NCBI GenBank assembly: GCA_964565925.1
Contig: CAZMGV010000011.1
Coordinates: forward strand, 62,001-126,000
Length of the DNA: 64,000 nucleotides
Source of the DNA: CAZMGV01 sp964565925
GTDB lineage: Bacteria; JAGRBM01; JAHCIT01
Direction of reading: 5' to 3'
The notes beneath the pieces were generated by a model, which saw nothing but the letters and a program-made list of their open reading frames with translations, made no database searches and was not told the origin of the DNA. The position numbers and the translations under genes were made by a program. Of this stretch, positions 43,143-51,830 are shown in pieces. Within the stretch, counting starts at the first letter, position 1, and every line of letters begins with the position of its first letter.

Positions 43143-43152
43143 TAAAAGATAA

Positions 43153-44346
43153 ATGACGACCAGCCGCGACTTCCTTTTCACCTCGGAATCCGTCACCGAG
43201 GGCCACCCGGACAAGATGTGCGACCGTATTTCGGACGCCGTCCTTGACGCCCATCTGGCGCAGGACGCCAAGGCGCGCGTGGCCTGCGAAACGCTGGTCA
43301 AGACCGGTCTGGTGGTCGTGGCGGGCGAAATCACCTCCCGCGCAAAAGTGGACTACCACTCCCTCGTCCGGGACGCGGTGTGCGACATCGGTTACACGAG
43401 CAGCGAAATGGGCTTCGACGGCAAGACCTGCGGCATCCTGATCGCGGTCGAGCAGCAGAGCCCCGATATCGCGCTCGGCGTTGACGACCACACCAGCCAG
43501 TCCAAGGAACAGGGTGCCGGCGACCAGGGCCTCATGTTCGGCTACGCGATTAACGAAACAAAGAGCCTGATGCCGACCCCGATCGAACTGGCGCACGGCC
43601 TCACGCGCAAGCTCGCGCAGGTCCGCAAGGCCGACAAGAAATCGTTCCTGCGTCCCGACGGCAAGTCCCAGGTGACGATCGAGTACAAGGACGGCGTCCC
43701 CTACCGGTGCGACGCGGTCGTGATCTCGACGCAGCATTCCGAGGACGTGAGCCAGAAGCAGCTCAAAGAGTTCGTCATGGAGAAGGTGATCAAGCCGGTT
43801 CTTCCCGCGAAGCTCGTCGACAAGAAGACCAAGTATTACGTGAATCCGACGGGCAAGTTCGTCGTGGGCGGCCCGATGGGCGACTGCGGCGTTACGGGCC
43901 GCAAGATCATCGTCGACACTTACGGCGGCTGGGGCCGTCATGGCGGCGGCGCGTTCTCGGGCAAGGACCCGTCGAAGGTGGACCGTTCGGCGGCCTACAT
44001 GGGCCGCTACATCGCCAAGAACCTGGTCGCCGCCGGGCTGGCCGCCAAGTGCGAAGTCCAGCTGGCCTACGCCATCGGTGTGGCGGAACCGGTTTCCGTG
44101 CTGGTCGAGACTTTCGGAACGGGGTCAATCGACGAGGACCGGATGTCCGAGCTGGTCCGCCGCGTGTTCCCGCTGAAACCCCGGACGCTGATCGAGCATC
44201 TGGACCTGCTGCGGCCGGTCTATGCTGAAACCTCCGCCTACGGCCACTTCGGCCGTTCGGGCGAGGCCTTCACCTGGGAGAAGACCGATATGGTGGAGGA
44301 GCTCCGGTCGCTGGCCGGGCTCAAGTCCACCAAGTCCCGCCGATAG
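43153..44346 (+). CDS. metK: S-adenosylmethionine synthase
   Basis: 397 residues, normal length. Makes SAM from methionine and ATP in the cytoplasm. Signatures: FTSESVTEGHPDKMCDRISD at the N-terminus, the GAGDQGLMFGYA hexapeptide region, PTGKFVVGGPMGDCGVTGRK and YGGWGRHGGGAFSGKDPSKV. First gene of metK-asd-ahcY; followed by a strong hairpin, so asd may be read at reduced level or from its own promoter. Confidence 0.98.
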   Translation: MTTSRDFLFTSESVTEGHPDKMCDRISDAVLDAHLAQDAKARVACETLVKTGLVVVAGEITSRAKVDYHSLVRDAVCDIGYTSSEMGFDGKTCGILIAVEQQSPDIALGVDDHTSQSKEQGAGDQGLMFGYAINETKSLMPTPIELAHGLTRKLAQVRKADKKSFLRPDGKSQVTIEYKDGVPYRCDAVVISTQHSEDVSQKQLKEFVMEKVIKPVLPAKLVDKKTKYYVNPTGKFVVGGPMGDCGVTGRKIIVDTYGGWGRHGGGAFSGKDPSKVDRSAAYMGRYIAKNLVAAGLAAKCEVQLAYAIGVAEPVSVLVETFGTGSIDEDRMSELVRRVFPLKPRTLIEHLDLLRPVYAETSAYGHFGRSGEAFTWEKTDMVEELRSLAGLKSTKSRR

Positions 44347-44371
44347 GCACCCGGTGACACTGTCAAAAGTT

Positions 44372-44408
44372 GAGCCACCCGGGTGCCAGACAGGCACCCG
44401 GGTGGCTC
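44372..44408 (+). terminator. Strong hairpin between metK and asd
   Basis: GAGCCACCCGGGTGCC (44372-44387) and its exact complement GGCACCCGGGTGGCTC (44393-44408) form a 16-base-pair stem with loop AGACA, followed by TTGTGTT. Each arm contains the 10-base palindrome CACCCGGGTG. Confidence 0.8.
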
Positions 44409-44459
44409 TTGTGTTATAAGCAACCGGCCGAAAAGGCCGAAGATAGAGGTAGAAACAAA

Positions 44460-45551
44460 ATGGCACCCCGCAAGCTCAAGGCCGCAGTGGTAGGCGCAAC
44501 CGGTGTTGCCGGCCAGCAGTTCCTGGTCGCGCTCGAAAGACATCCCCTGTTCGAGGTGACGAAGCTGGCCGCTTCGTCGCGTTCGGCGGGAAAGAAGTAT
44601 ATCGACGCCATCCGGACCGAGGCGGGCCAGATTCAGTGGCACTGCGCCGAGCGGCTTCCGAAGGAGTTCGCCGGAATCGTGGTGGAAGAAGCCTCCGCCA
44701 TGAAGCTGGACGGGCTGGACATCGTGTTCTCGGCCCTGGAGAGCGACGCTGCCAAGCAGCTTGAGCCCAAATATGCCGCCAAGTGCGGCGTGTTTTCGAC
44801 CGCGTCCGCGTTCCGCTACGAGAACGACGTTCCGATCCTGATCCCGGGCGTGAATCACGAGCACATCCGGATGATCGATATCCAGCGCAAGAACCGCGGC
44901 TGGAAGGGGTTCGTGCTGCCGGGGCCCAACTGCACCGTGACCGGCCTCGCGATCACGCTGAAGCCGCTGCACGACGCGTTCGGCCTCAAGAACGTCATGC
45001 TGACGACCATGCAGTCCGTCTCGGGCGCTGGCCGTTCGCCGGGCGTGCTGGCGCTGGATATTACCGATAACGTCATCCCCTATATCTCCAAGGAAGAGGA
45101 GAAGGTGGAAAAGGAAGCCCAGAAGATTCTTGGCGAGGTGAAGGGCGGCAAGTTCGTCCCGATCAAGATGAACGTTTCGGCCACCTGCACCCGCGTACCG
45201 GTGCTCGAGGGCCATACGGAAAGCGTGTTCGTCTCGCTGGGCAAGAAGGCGAGCGTCGACCAGGTGAAGAAGGTGCTCCGTGATTTCGGCGGCAGCTTCC
45301 TGAAGAAGGGGTTCCATTCCGCCCCGGACCAGATGATCATCGTCCACGACGATCCGTACCGCCCCCAGCCCCGTCTGGACCGCGACAACGGATACGGCAT
45401 GACGACGACAGTGGGCCGCGTGCGGGAAGACTCCGTACTGCCCAACGGCATCAAATACATGCTCGTCTCGCACAACACTCGCATGGGCGCGGCCCGGGGT
45501 GCGGTGCTGACCGCCGAGTACGTTCACGCTGAAGGCTATTTCAGCAAGTAA
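44460..45551 (+). CDS. asd: Aspartate-semialdehyde dehydrogenase, archaeal/eukaryotic type
   Basis: 363 residues from ATG 44460 behind AGAGG; the frame upstream runs through the terminator hairpin. Reduces aspartyl phosphate to the semialdehyde for Met, Thr, Lys and diaminopimelate. The NADP loop VVGATGVAGQQF, HPLFEVTKLAAS, catalytic Cys158 in GPNCTVTGLA and the late RPQPRLDRDNGYGMT-TVGR pattern match the archaeal/fungal class rather than the E. coli Asd class. The position between metK and ahcY fits methionine supply. Confidence 0.92.
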   Translation: MAPRKLKAAVVGATGVAGQQFLVALERHPLFEVTKLAASSRSAGKKYIDAIRTEAGQIQWHCAERLPKEFAGIVVEEASAMKLDGLDIVFSALESDAAKQLEPKYAAKCGVFSTASAFRYENDVPILIPGVNHEHIRMIDIQRKNRGWKGFVLPGPNCTVTGLAITLKPLHDAFGLKNVMLTTMQSVSGAGRSPGVLALDITDNVIPYISKEEEKVEKEAQKILGEVKGGKFVPIKMNVSATCTRVPVLEGHTESVFVSLGKKASVDQVKKVLRDFGGSFLKKGFHSAPDQMIIVHDDPYRPQPRLDRDNGYGMTTTVGRVREDSVLPNGIKYMLVSHNTRMGAARGAVLTAEYVHAEGYFSK

Positions 45552-45606
45552 TAACGGTAACAGTAGACGGGCCCGCAAAGCGGAATCCGTGAAAGGCTGG
45601 CTTTTA

Positions 45607-46929
45607 ATGAGCGATATCAAGGACAAGAATCTGGCGAAATCGGGATCTCTGCGGCTCGAATGGGCGGAGCAGAGCATGCCGGTTCTGAAGCAGATCGGCG
45701 TGCGGTTCGAGAAGGAAAAGCCTCTGAAGGGAGTCCGCCTGGGTGCCTGCCTGCATGTGACGACCGAAACGGCCGCGCTCATGAAGGTGCTCAAGCAGGG
45801 CGGAGCGGAGATCTCGCTCTGTGCCTCGAACCCGCTCTCCACGCAGGATGACGTGGCGGCCGCGCTTGCGGTGAACGAAGGCGTGTCGGTCTATGCCAAG
45901 AAGGGCGAGGACACGACCACCTACTACGACCATATTCTCTCGGTCCTCAAGTCCCAGCCGAATATCACGATGGACGACGGCGCCGATGTGGTGAGTTCGT
46001 TCCTCTTTATCGCGCTGGACCGGCTGAACGACCTCAACCCGGTCATCAAGTCATGGGCCCAGTCGCTCTCGGCCCCGGACAAGCAGAAGCTGCTCTCCGG
46101 CGTAAAGGGCGGTACGGAAGAGACGACGACCGGTGTCGTGCGCCTGAAGGCGATGGAAAAGGACGGCGTGCTCAAGTTCCCGGTGGTCGCCGTAAACGAC
46201 GCCGATACCAAGCACCTGTTCGACAACCGTTACGGCACCGGCCAGTCGACGCTGGACGGCATCATCAGGGCGACGAACCGCCTGCTGGCGGGACTCACGT
46301 TCGTGGTGGCCGGATACGGCCAGTGCGGCCGCGGCCTTGCGTCCCGTGCGCACGGTATGGGCGCCCATGTGATCGTGACGGAAATCGAGCCGATGAAGGC
46401 GCTCGAGGCCGTGATGGACGGATTCCAGGTGATGCCGATGGTCGAAGCGGCGAAGCGGGGCGACATTTTCTGCACCGTGACCGGCAATACGGATGTCATC
46501 CGGCTGGAGCACATGCGCGTGATGAAGTCCGGTGCGATTATCTCCAACTCCGGTCACTTCAACGTGGAGCTGGATCTGGAGGCTCTGGAAGAAGTTACCC
46601 GCAACAAGCGCCAGATCCGCGAGTTCGTCACCGAACACACGATGGACGACGGCAAGATCATCAACGTTCTGGGCGAAGGGCGCCTGATCAATCTGGCGGC
46701 CGCCGAGGGCCATCCGTCCAGCGTCATGGATATGAGCTTCGCCAACCAGGCGCTGGCGGCTGAGTACATCTGGAAAAACCATTCGAAACTGGAGAACAAG
46801 GTTTACCGGATGCCGAAGGATCTGGACGAGGAGATCGCACGGCTCAAGCTGATCTCCATGGGTGTGGGCATCGACAAGCTGACCCCCGAGCAGCAGAAAT
46901 ATCTTTCGAGCTGGGAGTCCGGTACCTGA
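45607..46929 (+). CDS. ahcY: Adenosylhomocysteinase
   Basis: 440 residues from ATG 45607; GTG 45589 would add six residues. Hydrolyses S-adenosylhomocysteine to homocysteine and adenosine using bound NAD. Motifs: LGACLHVTTETAALMKVLKQ, GTEETTTGVVRLKAM, NDADTKHLFDNRYGTGQST, NAD loop VAGYGQCGRGLASRA and NLAAAEGHPSSVMDMSFANQ. The length suggests a form with little or no bacterial insertion. With metK it closes the SAM cycle. No SAH riboswitch is apparent in the 55-base gap upstream. Confidence 0.96.
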   Translation: MSDIKDKNLAKSGSLRLEWAEQSMPVLKQIGVRFEKEKPLKGVRLGACLHVTTETAALMKVLKQGGAEISLCASNPLSTQDDVAAALAVNEGVSVYAKKGEDTTTYYDHILSVLKSQPNITMDDGADVVSSFLFIALDRLNDLNPVIKSWAQSLSAPDKQKLLSGVKGGTEETTTGVVRLKAMEKDGVLKFPVVAVNDADTKHLFDNRYGTGQSTLDGIIRATNRLLAGLTFVVAGYGQCGRGLASRAHGMGAHVIVTEIEPMKALEAVMDGFQVMPMVEAAKRGDIFCTVTGNTDVIRLEHMRVMKSGAIISNSGHFNVELDLEALEEVTRNKRQIREFVTEHTMDDGKIINVLGEGRLINLAAAEGHPSSVMDMSFANQALAAEYIWKNHSKLENKVYRMPKDLDEEIARLKLISMGVGIDKLTPEQQKYLSSWESGT

Positions 46930-47003
46930 CGAATAGGGGCCGATCAGGCTCCGGCCGGTTGATATTGACGCACCGGGACGCTTCTGACGGCCCGTCAGCA
47001 AGG

Positions 47004-47033
47004 AAACGGGGCACTTCAACAAGTGCCCCGTTT
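47004..47033 (+). terminator. Terminator after ahcY
   Basis: AAACGGGGCACTT (47004-47016) pairs with AAGTGCCCCGTTT (47021-47033), 13 base pairs with loop CAAC, followed by CACTTT. Confidence 0.8.
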
Positions 47034-47059
47034 CACTTTCCGGAAACCTCTCTAGCGGG

Positions 47060-47117
47060 TACAATCCCCGCAGGACTGATAACGTGTTTGTTATCCGTGT
47101 TCCGGTGTCACCGGAAC
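47060..47117 (+). promoter_or_regulatory. Promoter -10 and two hairpins in the epimerase leader
   Basis: TACAAT at 47060-47065 is a good -10; the -35 (TTTCCG, 47037-47042) is poor. Downstream are GATAAC/GTTATC (47078-47083, 47090-47095) and a 19-base perfect palindrome, GTTCCGGTG T CACCGGAAC (47099-47117). They could be RNA hairpins in the leader or operators for a dimeric regulator. Confidence 0.45.
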
Positions 47118-47158
47118 GGGTTACACATTGAACGTTGGGTCAGCCGGGGAAATGTCGG

Positions 47159-48142
47159 TTGGGACAAAGATACCTGATAACCGGTGGAGCGGGTTTTATC
47201 GGCTCGCACCTGTCCGAACGGCTGCTGGCGGCGGGCCATGAGGTCACCGTTCTGGACAACCTATCCACCGGTACCGCCACCAATCTCTCGCATCTGCGCT
47301 CCAACCCGAAGTTCCAGCTGCTGGTAGGCTCGGTTCTGGACAGTCTCCTGGTGGGATCGCTGGTGGCGCAGGCGGACCGGGTATTCCATCTGGCCGCCGC
47401 CGTCGGTGTCCGGTACATCCTCGAACACCCGGTCGAAACGATCACGACCAACGTGGACGGCACCAAGAACGTGCTGGAAGCGGTGCGCAAATACGGCGTG
47501 CCGCTGCTCATTACTTCGACCTCCGAGGTCTACGGCAAGAACCCCAAGGTGCCGCTCTCTGAAGACGATGACTCGGTGGTGGGGGCGACGTCTCTCAGCC
47601 GGTGGAGTTACGCCTGCACGAAGGCGCTCGACGAGTTTCTGGCGCTCGCCTACTACCGCACGCACGGCGTGAAGGTGACGATCGTCCGGCTGTTCAATAC
47701 CGTCGGGCCCCGTCAGGTGGGCCGCTACGGCATGGTGATCCCCCGGTTCGTGCAGGCCGCGCTGGAAGGCAAGCCCCTGTACGTGCACGGCGACGGCAAG
47801 CAGAGCCGGACCTTTTGTGACGTGTCGGACTCCGTGGGTGCAATCATGCGTCTGGTCGAAGAGCCCCGCGGCTACGGGCAGGTGTTCAACGTTGGCGGCA
47901 AGGAAGAGGCTTCGATCCACGAACTGGCCACGCGGGTGATCGCGCTGACCGGTTCGAAATCCGAACTGCAGATGCTGCCCTACGACGTCGCCTTCGCCGG
48001 AACGGAAGGTTTCGAGGATATGCGCCGCCGGGTGCCCGACCTCTCCAAGATCCGCGCATTTATCGGATACGAGCCGGTCCACAACCTCGATTCGATTCTC
48101 CAGCGGGTGATCGCCCACATGCGGGGGACGCCGGTTTCGTGA
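47159..48142 (+). CDS. Nucleotide-sugar epimerase/dehydratase (extended SDR)
   Basis: 327 residues from TTG 47159 (MGQRYLITGGAGFIGSHLSE), preceded by GGGGAAAT; a TTG at 47135 is an alternative. NAD loop GGAGFIG, VLDNLSTGTATNLSHL, HLAAAVGVRYILEHP, catalytic ITSTSEVYGKNP and SYACTKALDE (YxxxK), then RLFNTVGPRQVGRYGMVIP and the late DGKQSRTFCDVSD. Closest in layout to UDP-glucose/GlcNAc 4-epimerases or UDP-glucuronate decarboxylases. Its stop overlaps the WecA-like gene's GTG, so it probably supplies the sugar for that glycan step. Confidence 0.9.
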   Translation: MGQRYLITGGAGFIGSHLSERLLAAGHEVTVLDNLSTGTATNLSHLRSNPKFQLLVGSVLDSLLVGSLVAQADRVFHLAAAVGVRYILEHPVETITTNVDGTKNVLEAVRKYGVPLLITSTSEVYGKNPKVPLSEDDDSVVGATSLSRWSYACTKALDEFLALAYYRTHGVKVTIVRLFNTVGPRQVGRYGMVIPRFVQAALEGKPLYVHGDGKQSRTFCDVSDSVGAIMRLVEEPRGYGQVFNVGGKEEASIHELATRVIALTGSKSELQMLPYDVAFAGTEGFEDMRRRVPDLSKIRAFIGYEPVHNLDSILQRVIAHMRGTPVS

Positions 48143-49248
48143 ACCCGGTCTCATTCCAGGCGATTCTCCTGGCCTTCGGGTTTGCCGCCACGGCCGCCGC
48201 GACTCCGCTGTTCCGCCGCCTGGCACTCAGGCTGGAATTCGTGGACCATCCCGGCGAGCGCAAGGTGCAGCGGAAACCGGTTCCCTATCTGGGCGGCGCG
48301 GCCGTCTTTACCGCGCTCCTGCTGTCCTTTGCGGGCGCCTATGTTGGTCTGGGAACGGAGTTCGGACGGGGCATCAGCGGCAGGCTGTTCCCGCTGGAGA
48401 TACTGGCTCCGAGTCCTATCGGCCAGACGGGCGGACGCCTGCTGGCGCTGTCGGCCGGGCTGCTGGTCATGTTTATCGTGGGGCTGCTAGACGACTGGCG
48501 GGGGGCCAAGTTTCCGGTCTGGCAGAAACTGGCCGGGCAGTTCCTGGCAGCCGGGATAGTCGTCTGGAGCGGCGTACGGATCGAGATATTCGACAGCCCT
48601 GCCATCGACATTTTCGTCACGCTGGTCTGGATCGTCGGGATCACGAACGCCATGAACCTGCTGGACAACATGGACGGACTCTCGTCGGGCATTGCGGTGA
48701 TTTCGACCGTCTGTTTCTGGATTATCGCCGTATCCCAGGGCCAGTGGCTGGTGGCCAGCCTGCTGGCGGTATTCTGCGGTTCGGTGGCCGGTTTTCTGCC
48801 GTTCAACTGGCATCCGGCGCGTATTTATCTGGGTGATGCCGGTTCACTGCTGATCGGATTTTTTCTGGGTTCGATGACCGTCATCGAGAGTTATGTTTAC
48901 GGTAAAAATACCGTGTCTCTGGAGTTTCTTCTTCCGGTGCTGGTGCTGGCGATCCCGGTTTTCGACACCCTCTCGGTCATTGTCATACGGGTCCGGGAAG
49001 GCCGGCCGATCTATCAGGGTGACCGAAATCACCTGTCTCACCGGCTGGTCAGGCTGGGGATGGGCGTACCAGAGGCGGTGCTGTTTTTGTACCTGCTTCA
49101 GATCGTTACAGGTCTTGGCGCTGTCTTGATACCACAGCTGCCTTTTGAGTACGGTTGGGTGGTTCTGGTCCAGAATGTCATTGTCATCGTTATCGTCAGC
49201 CTTCTTATGTTCTTCGGAGGGAATCGCGGCGGTAACGTTCAGGAATAG
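48139..49248 (+). CDS. Polyprenyl-phosphate sugar-1-phosphate transferase (WecA/TagO-like)
   Basis: 369 residues from GTG 48139, overlapping the previous stop (GTGA). About eleven membrane helices. MraY/WecA-superfamily motifs: VPYLGGAAVF, GLLDDWRGAKFP, the Mg-binding NAMNLLDNMDGLSSG, WHPARIYLGDAGSLLIGF and the WecA-type His loop DRNHLSHRLVRLGMG. Transfers a sugar phosphate, likely GlcNAc- or a related hexosamine-1-P, to undecaprenyl phosphate at the inner face of the membrane, starting an O-antigen, capsule or exopolysaccharide unit. It is not MraY, since the murein-specific context is missing. Confidence 0.92.
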   Translation: MNPVSFQAILLAFGFAATAAATPLFRRLALRLEFVDHPGERKVQRKPVPYLGGAAVFTALLLSFAGAYVGLGTEFGRGISGRLFPLEILAPSPIGQTGGRLLALSAGLLVMFIVGLLDDWRGAKFPVWQKLAGQFLAAGIVVWSGVRIEIFDSPAIDIFVTLVWIVGITNAMNLLDNMDGLSSGIAVISTVCFWIIAVSQGQWLVASLLAVFCGSVAGFLPFNWHPARIYLGDAGSLLIGFFLGSMTVIESYVYGKNTVSLEFLLPVLVLAIPVFDTLSVIVIRVREGRPIYQGDRNHLSHRLVRLGMGVPEAVLFLYLLQIVTGLGAVLIPQLPFEYGWVVLVQNVIVIVIVSLLMFFGGNRGGNVQE

Positions 49249-49274
49249 TTACGGATCCGGGGGTCTGAAAATCA

Positions 49275-51785
49275 GTGGACCGCATTCTTGAGTTTATCAA
49301 TTCACCGCCTGCGCGGCTTGGAATTGTCGTCGTCGTTCTGCTGTTCATTGTCCGCAAGGTCGTGAACCGGTTTTCCGGCGCCCACGAGGGCGATTACCGG
49401 AAGAAGATGAAGGCCGACATCAAGCTTGCGAAGAAGTCCGGGAATTTCCAGCAGGCGGGCCAGCTGCTGGAACAGCTCGGTAATACGGACGAAGCACTCA
49501 AAATATACAAGGACAACAGCCTCTTTCCGGATGCGGCGAAGCTGCTCGTCAAGCTCGAGAAGCCTGAAGACGCCCGGAAACTGCTTGCCGACAACCAGTG
49601 CTGGATCGAACTCGGCCGGCTCCTGAAGGACCGTGATCCCCGGGCGGCAGCTGAGGCGTACCGCAAGGGCGGCGATCCGCTCCAGGCAGCCGAAGTGCTG
49701 GAACGGGCGAATCTCGCCCACGAGGCGGTCGACGACTACCGGAAAGCCGGCCTGGGCGCGATGGCGTCGGCGGCGCTGAAAACAGCGAAGAATCTTACGC
49801 TGAAACAGGCGAAAGACCTCGAAGCCGATATCAGGCAGCAGGCCGCCGGGCACAAGCCGGGTGAGCCGTATTCGAAGGAAACGATAGATGTCGTTCGCCG
49901 GATCTGCCGGGTCTACACGCAGAACAATCTCCACCAGCAGGCGGTAGACCTGTGCCTTAAGTTCGAGATGAACAAGCTCGCTGCGCAACTGGGCGGCGGC
50001 GGCAAGGCCAAGCCGACCCGCGAGTATGCCGAGGCGTGCGCACAGGGCGGCGAGCACGAGGTATCGGCCGAAATCTACGACGCGATCGGTGACAAGCAGC
50101 ACGCGGCCTTCCAGCGGGCCACCGGCGCCGACAAGCGAGGCGAACTGGTAGAGGCGGCCCGCTGGTACGCGGCGGCCGGCGAGGAAGTCCAGGCTGCGGA
50201 GATTCACCAGAGGCTCCAGCAGCCGGAAAAGGCAGCAGATCTGTTCGAAAAGGGCGGTGATCTGGTCCGCGCCGCCGACCTGTATGCGAATCTGGAGAAC
50301 TGGAAAAAATCAGCCGAGATATACGAGCGGCTCGAGCAGTTCTCTGAAGCCGCTCATGCGTGGGAAAAGTCCGGCGATACCAGCCGTCAGGCGCTGGCGC
50401 TTGAAAAGGCCGAGCATCTGCTCGCGGCGGCGAAAATCCATGCGGCCCAGGGGCGTGCCGACAAGGCCATATCGCTGGCCCAGCGGGTGCCTGAGGATTC
50501 CGACGACTTCGGTGCGTCGCGCACACTGCTCGCACAGCTGTTCGTCAGCAAGGGCGATCTGCCGATGGGTGTCCGGTCGCTGGAGCGCGCGCTTCAGGGC
50601 TCGAAAGTAAGCCGTGAAAACTACGAAAGTTATTATACCCTTGGTACGCTTCTCGAAAAAACCGGCGAGATCGAGCGGGCGACGGAGATTTTCGAGCAGG
50701 TGATCACGGAAGCCTATGACTATAAAGACGTGAAGGACCGGCTGAACCGGCTGAAGCGGCAGGTCTCTGACAAGGCTGAAAAGGCAGAGAAAGCTTCGAA
50801 GATGGCGGCATCGGCGGCGGTTTCCCACGCCCGGACCGCTGCGCCGCAGGAGGCTTCGGTCAGGCTCTCGGATGCGGGTCCGTCGGGTGCGGGCACGGCC
50901 GCCGGCGATATCTCTCCCGACGGGCGCACCCGGCTGGATATCCAGTCCGCCAACAAGGCCACGGGCCGCTACCGGCTGGACAAGGAAGTGGGCGCGGGCG
51001 GCATGGGCGTCGTTTACCGGGCGATGGATACGGTGCTCAACCGTCCGGTTGCCTACAAGATGATGCCGACGGACCTGAAGTCCCATCCCGAGGCGGCCAA
51101 GTTCTTTGTCGACGAAGCGCGGGCGACCGCGCAGCTGTCGCACCCAAATATCGTCCACGTCTACGACTGCGGCGAGGACGAGCGGGGCTATTTCATCGTG
51201 ATGGAGTTCATCGAGGGCGAATCGTTCGAGAAAGTGCTCCGGAAAAAGAAGATCTCCATTCCGGGCGTTATCAATATCGCGCAGCAGGTGGCGAGCGCCT
51301 TGTCGCACGCCCACAGCCGCAAGATCATCCACCGGGACCTGAAACCCTCGAACCTGCTCTGGACCACCGACAAGAAGGCGATGCTGCTCGATTTCGGCCT
51401 CGCCCGGGCGCTCAACGAACTGGGCAAGGTCCGTACCCGTGTGTCAGGAACCCCCTATTACATGGCTCCGGAACAGGTCCGTGGCGAGGAACTCGACGCC
51501 CGCTGCGATCTCTATTCACTGGGCGCCGTGCTTTACGAGTTTTTCTGCAACCGGCCGCCTTTTACCGAAGGCGATGTGGGCTATCACCACAACAACACGC
51601 CGGTGCCCGACCCCCGCAAGCTGCGTCCCGACATGTCCCCGATGGACGCGTGGGTGGTGATGAAGCTGATGGCCAAGAAGCCGGACGAACGCTTCCAGTC
51701 GGCCGACGAGCTGATGCACGCACTGAAGGCGATCCGCGACGGCACTACTCCGCCGGGTTACGTTGCGCCGCCTGATCCTAAATGA
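49275..51785 (+). CDS. TPR-containing Ser/Thr protein kinase
   Basis: 836 residues from GTG 49275. One N-terminal hydrophobic helix (LGIVVVVLLFIVRKVV), about 450 residues of TPR-like helical repeats (DYRKKMKADIKLAKKSGNFQ; KSAEIYERLEQFSEAAHAW), then a kinase domain from about residue 560 to 820. All catalytic elements are present: VGAGGMGVVYRA, Lys595 (PVAYKMM), HRDLKPSN with Asp688, Lys690 and Asn693, DFG Asp706 and SGTPYYMAPEQV. Kinase at the C-terminus after TPRs is the reverse of the usual order. It stands 26 bases after the WecA-like gene, so it may control that glycan pathway. Confidence 0.9.
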   Translation: MDRILEFINSPPARLGIVVVVLLFIVRKVVNRFSGAHEGDYRKKMKADIKLAKKSGNFQQAGQLLEQLGNTDEALKIYKDNSLFPDAAKLLVKLEKPEDARKLLADNQCWIELGRLLKDRDPRAAAEAYRKGGDPLQAAEVLERANLAHEAVDDYRKAGLGAMASAALKTAKNLTLKQAKDLEADIRQQAAGHKPGEPYSKETIDVVRRICRVYTQNNLHQQAVDLCLKFEMNKLAAQLGGGGKAKPTREYAEACAQGGEHEVSAEIYDAIGDKQHAAFQRATGADKRGELVEAARWYAAAGEEVQAAEIHQRLQQPEKAADLFEKGGDLVRAADLYANLENWKKSAEIYERLEQFSEAAHAWEKSGDTSRQALALEKAEHLLAAAKIHAAQGRADKAISLAQRVPEDSDDFGASRTLLAQLFVSKGDLPMGVRSLERALQGSKVSRENYESYYTLGTLLEKTGEIERATEIFEQVITEAYDYKDVKDRLNRLKRQVSDKAEKAEKASKMAASAAVSHARTAAPQEASVRLSDAGPSGAGTAAGDISPDGRTRLDIQSANKATGRYRLDKEVGAGGMGVVYRAMDTVLNRPVAYKMMPTDLKSHPEAAKFFVDEARATAQLSHPNIVHVYDCGEDERGYFIVMEFIEGESFEKVLRKKKISIPGVINIAQQVASALSHAHSRKIIHRDLKPSNLLWTTDKKAMLLDFGLARALNELGKVRTRVSGTPYYMAPEQVRGEELDARCDLYSLGAVLYEFFCNRPPFTEGDVGYHHNNTPVPDPRKLRPDMSPMDAWVVMKLMAKKPDERFQSADELMHALKAIRDGTTPPGYVAPPDPK

Positions 51786-51830
51786 GGGCGGTGAGAACCG
51801 TCCGTTATTTTCCGGCAGGGATCCGGCCAG

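Noticed and set aside
45552..45606. SAH riboswitch before ahcY
   Set aside because: The 55-base gap is too short and lacks the conserved core and pseudoknot arms.
44238..45842. 534-codon open frame antisense to asd
   Set aside because: Runs through the terminator hairpin and into ahcY; no domain.
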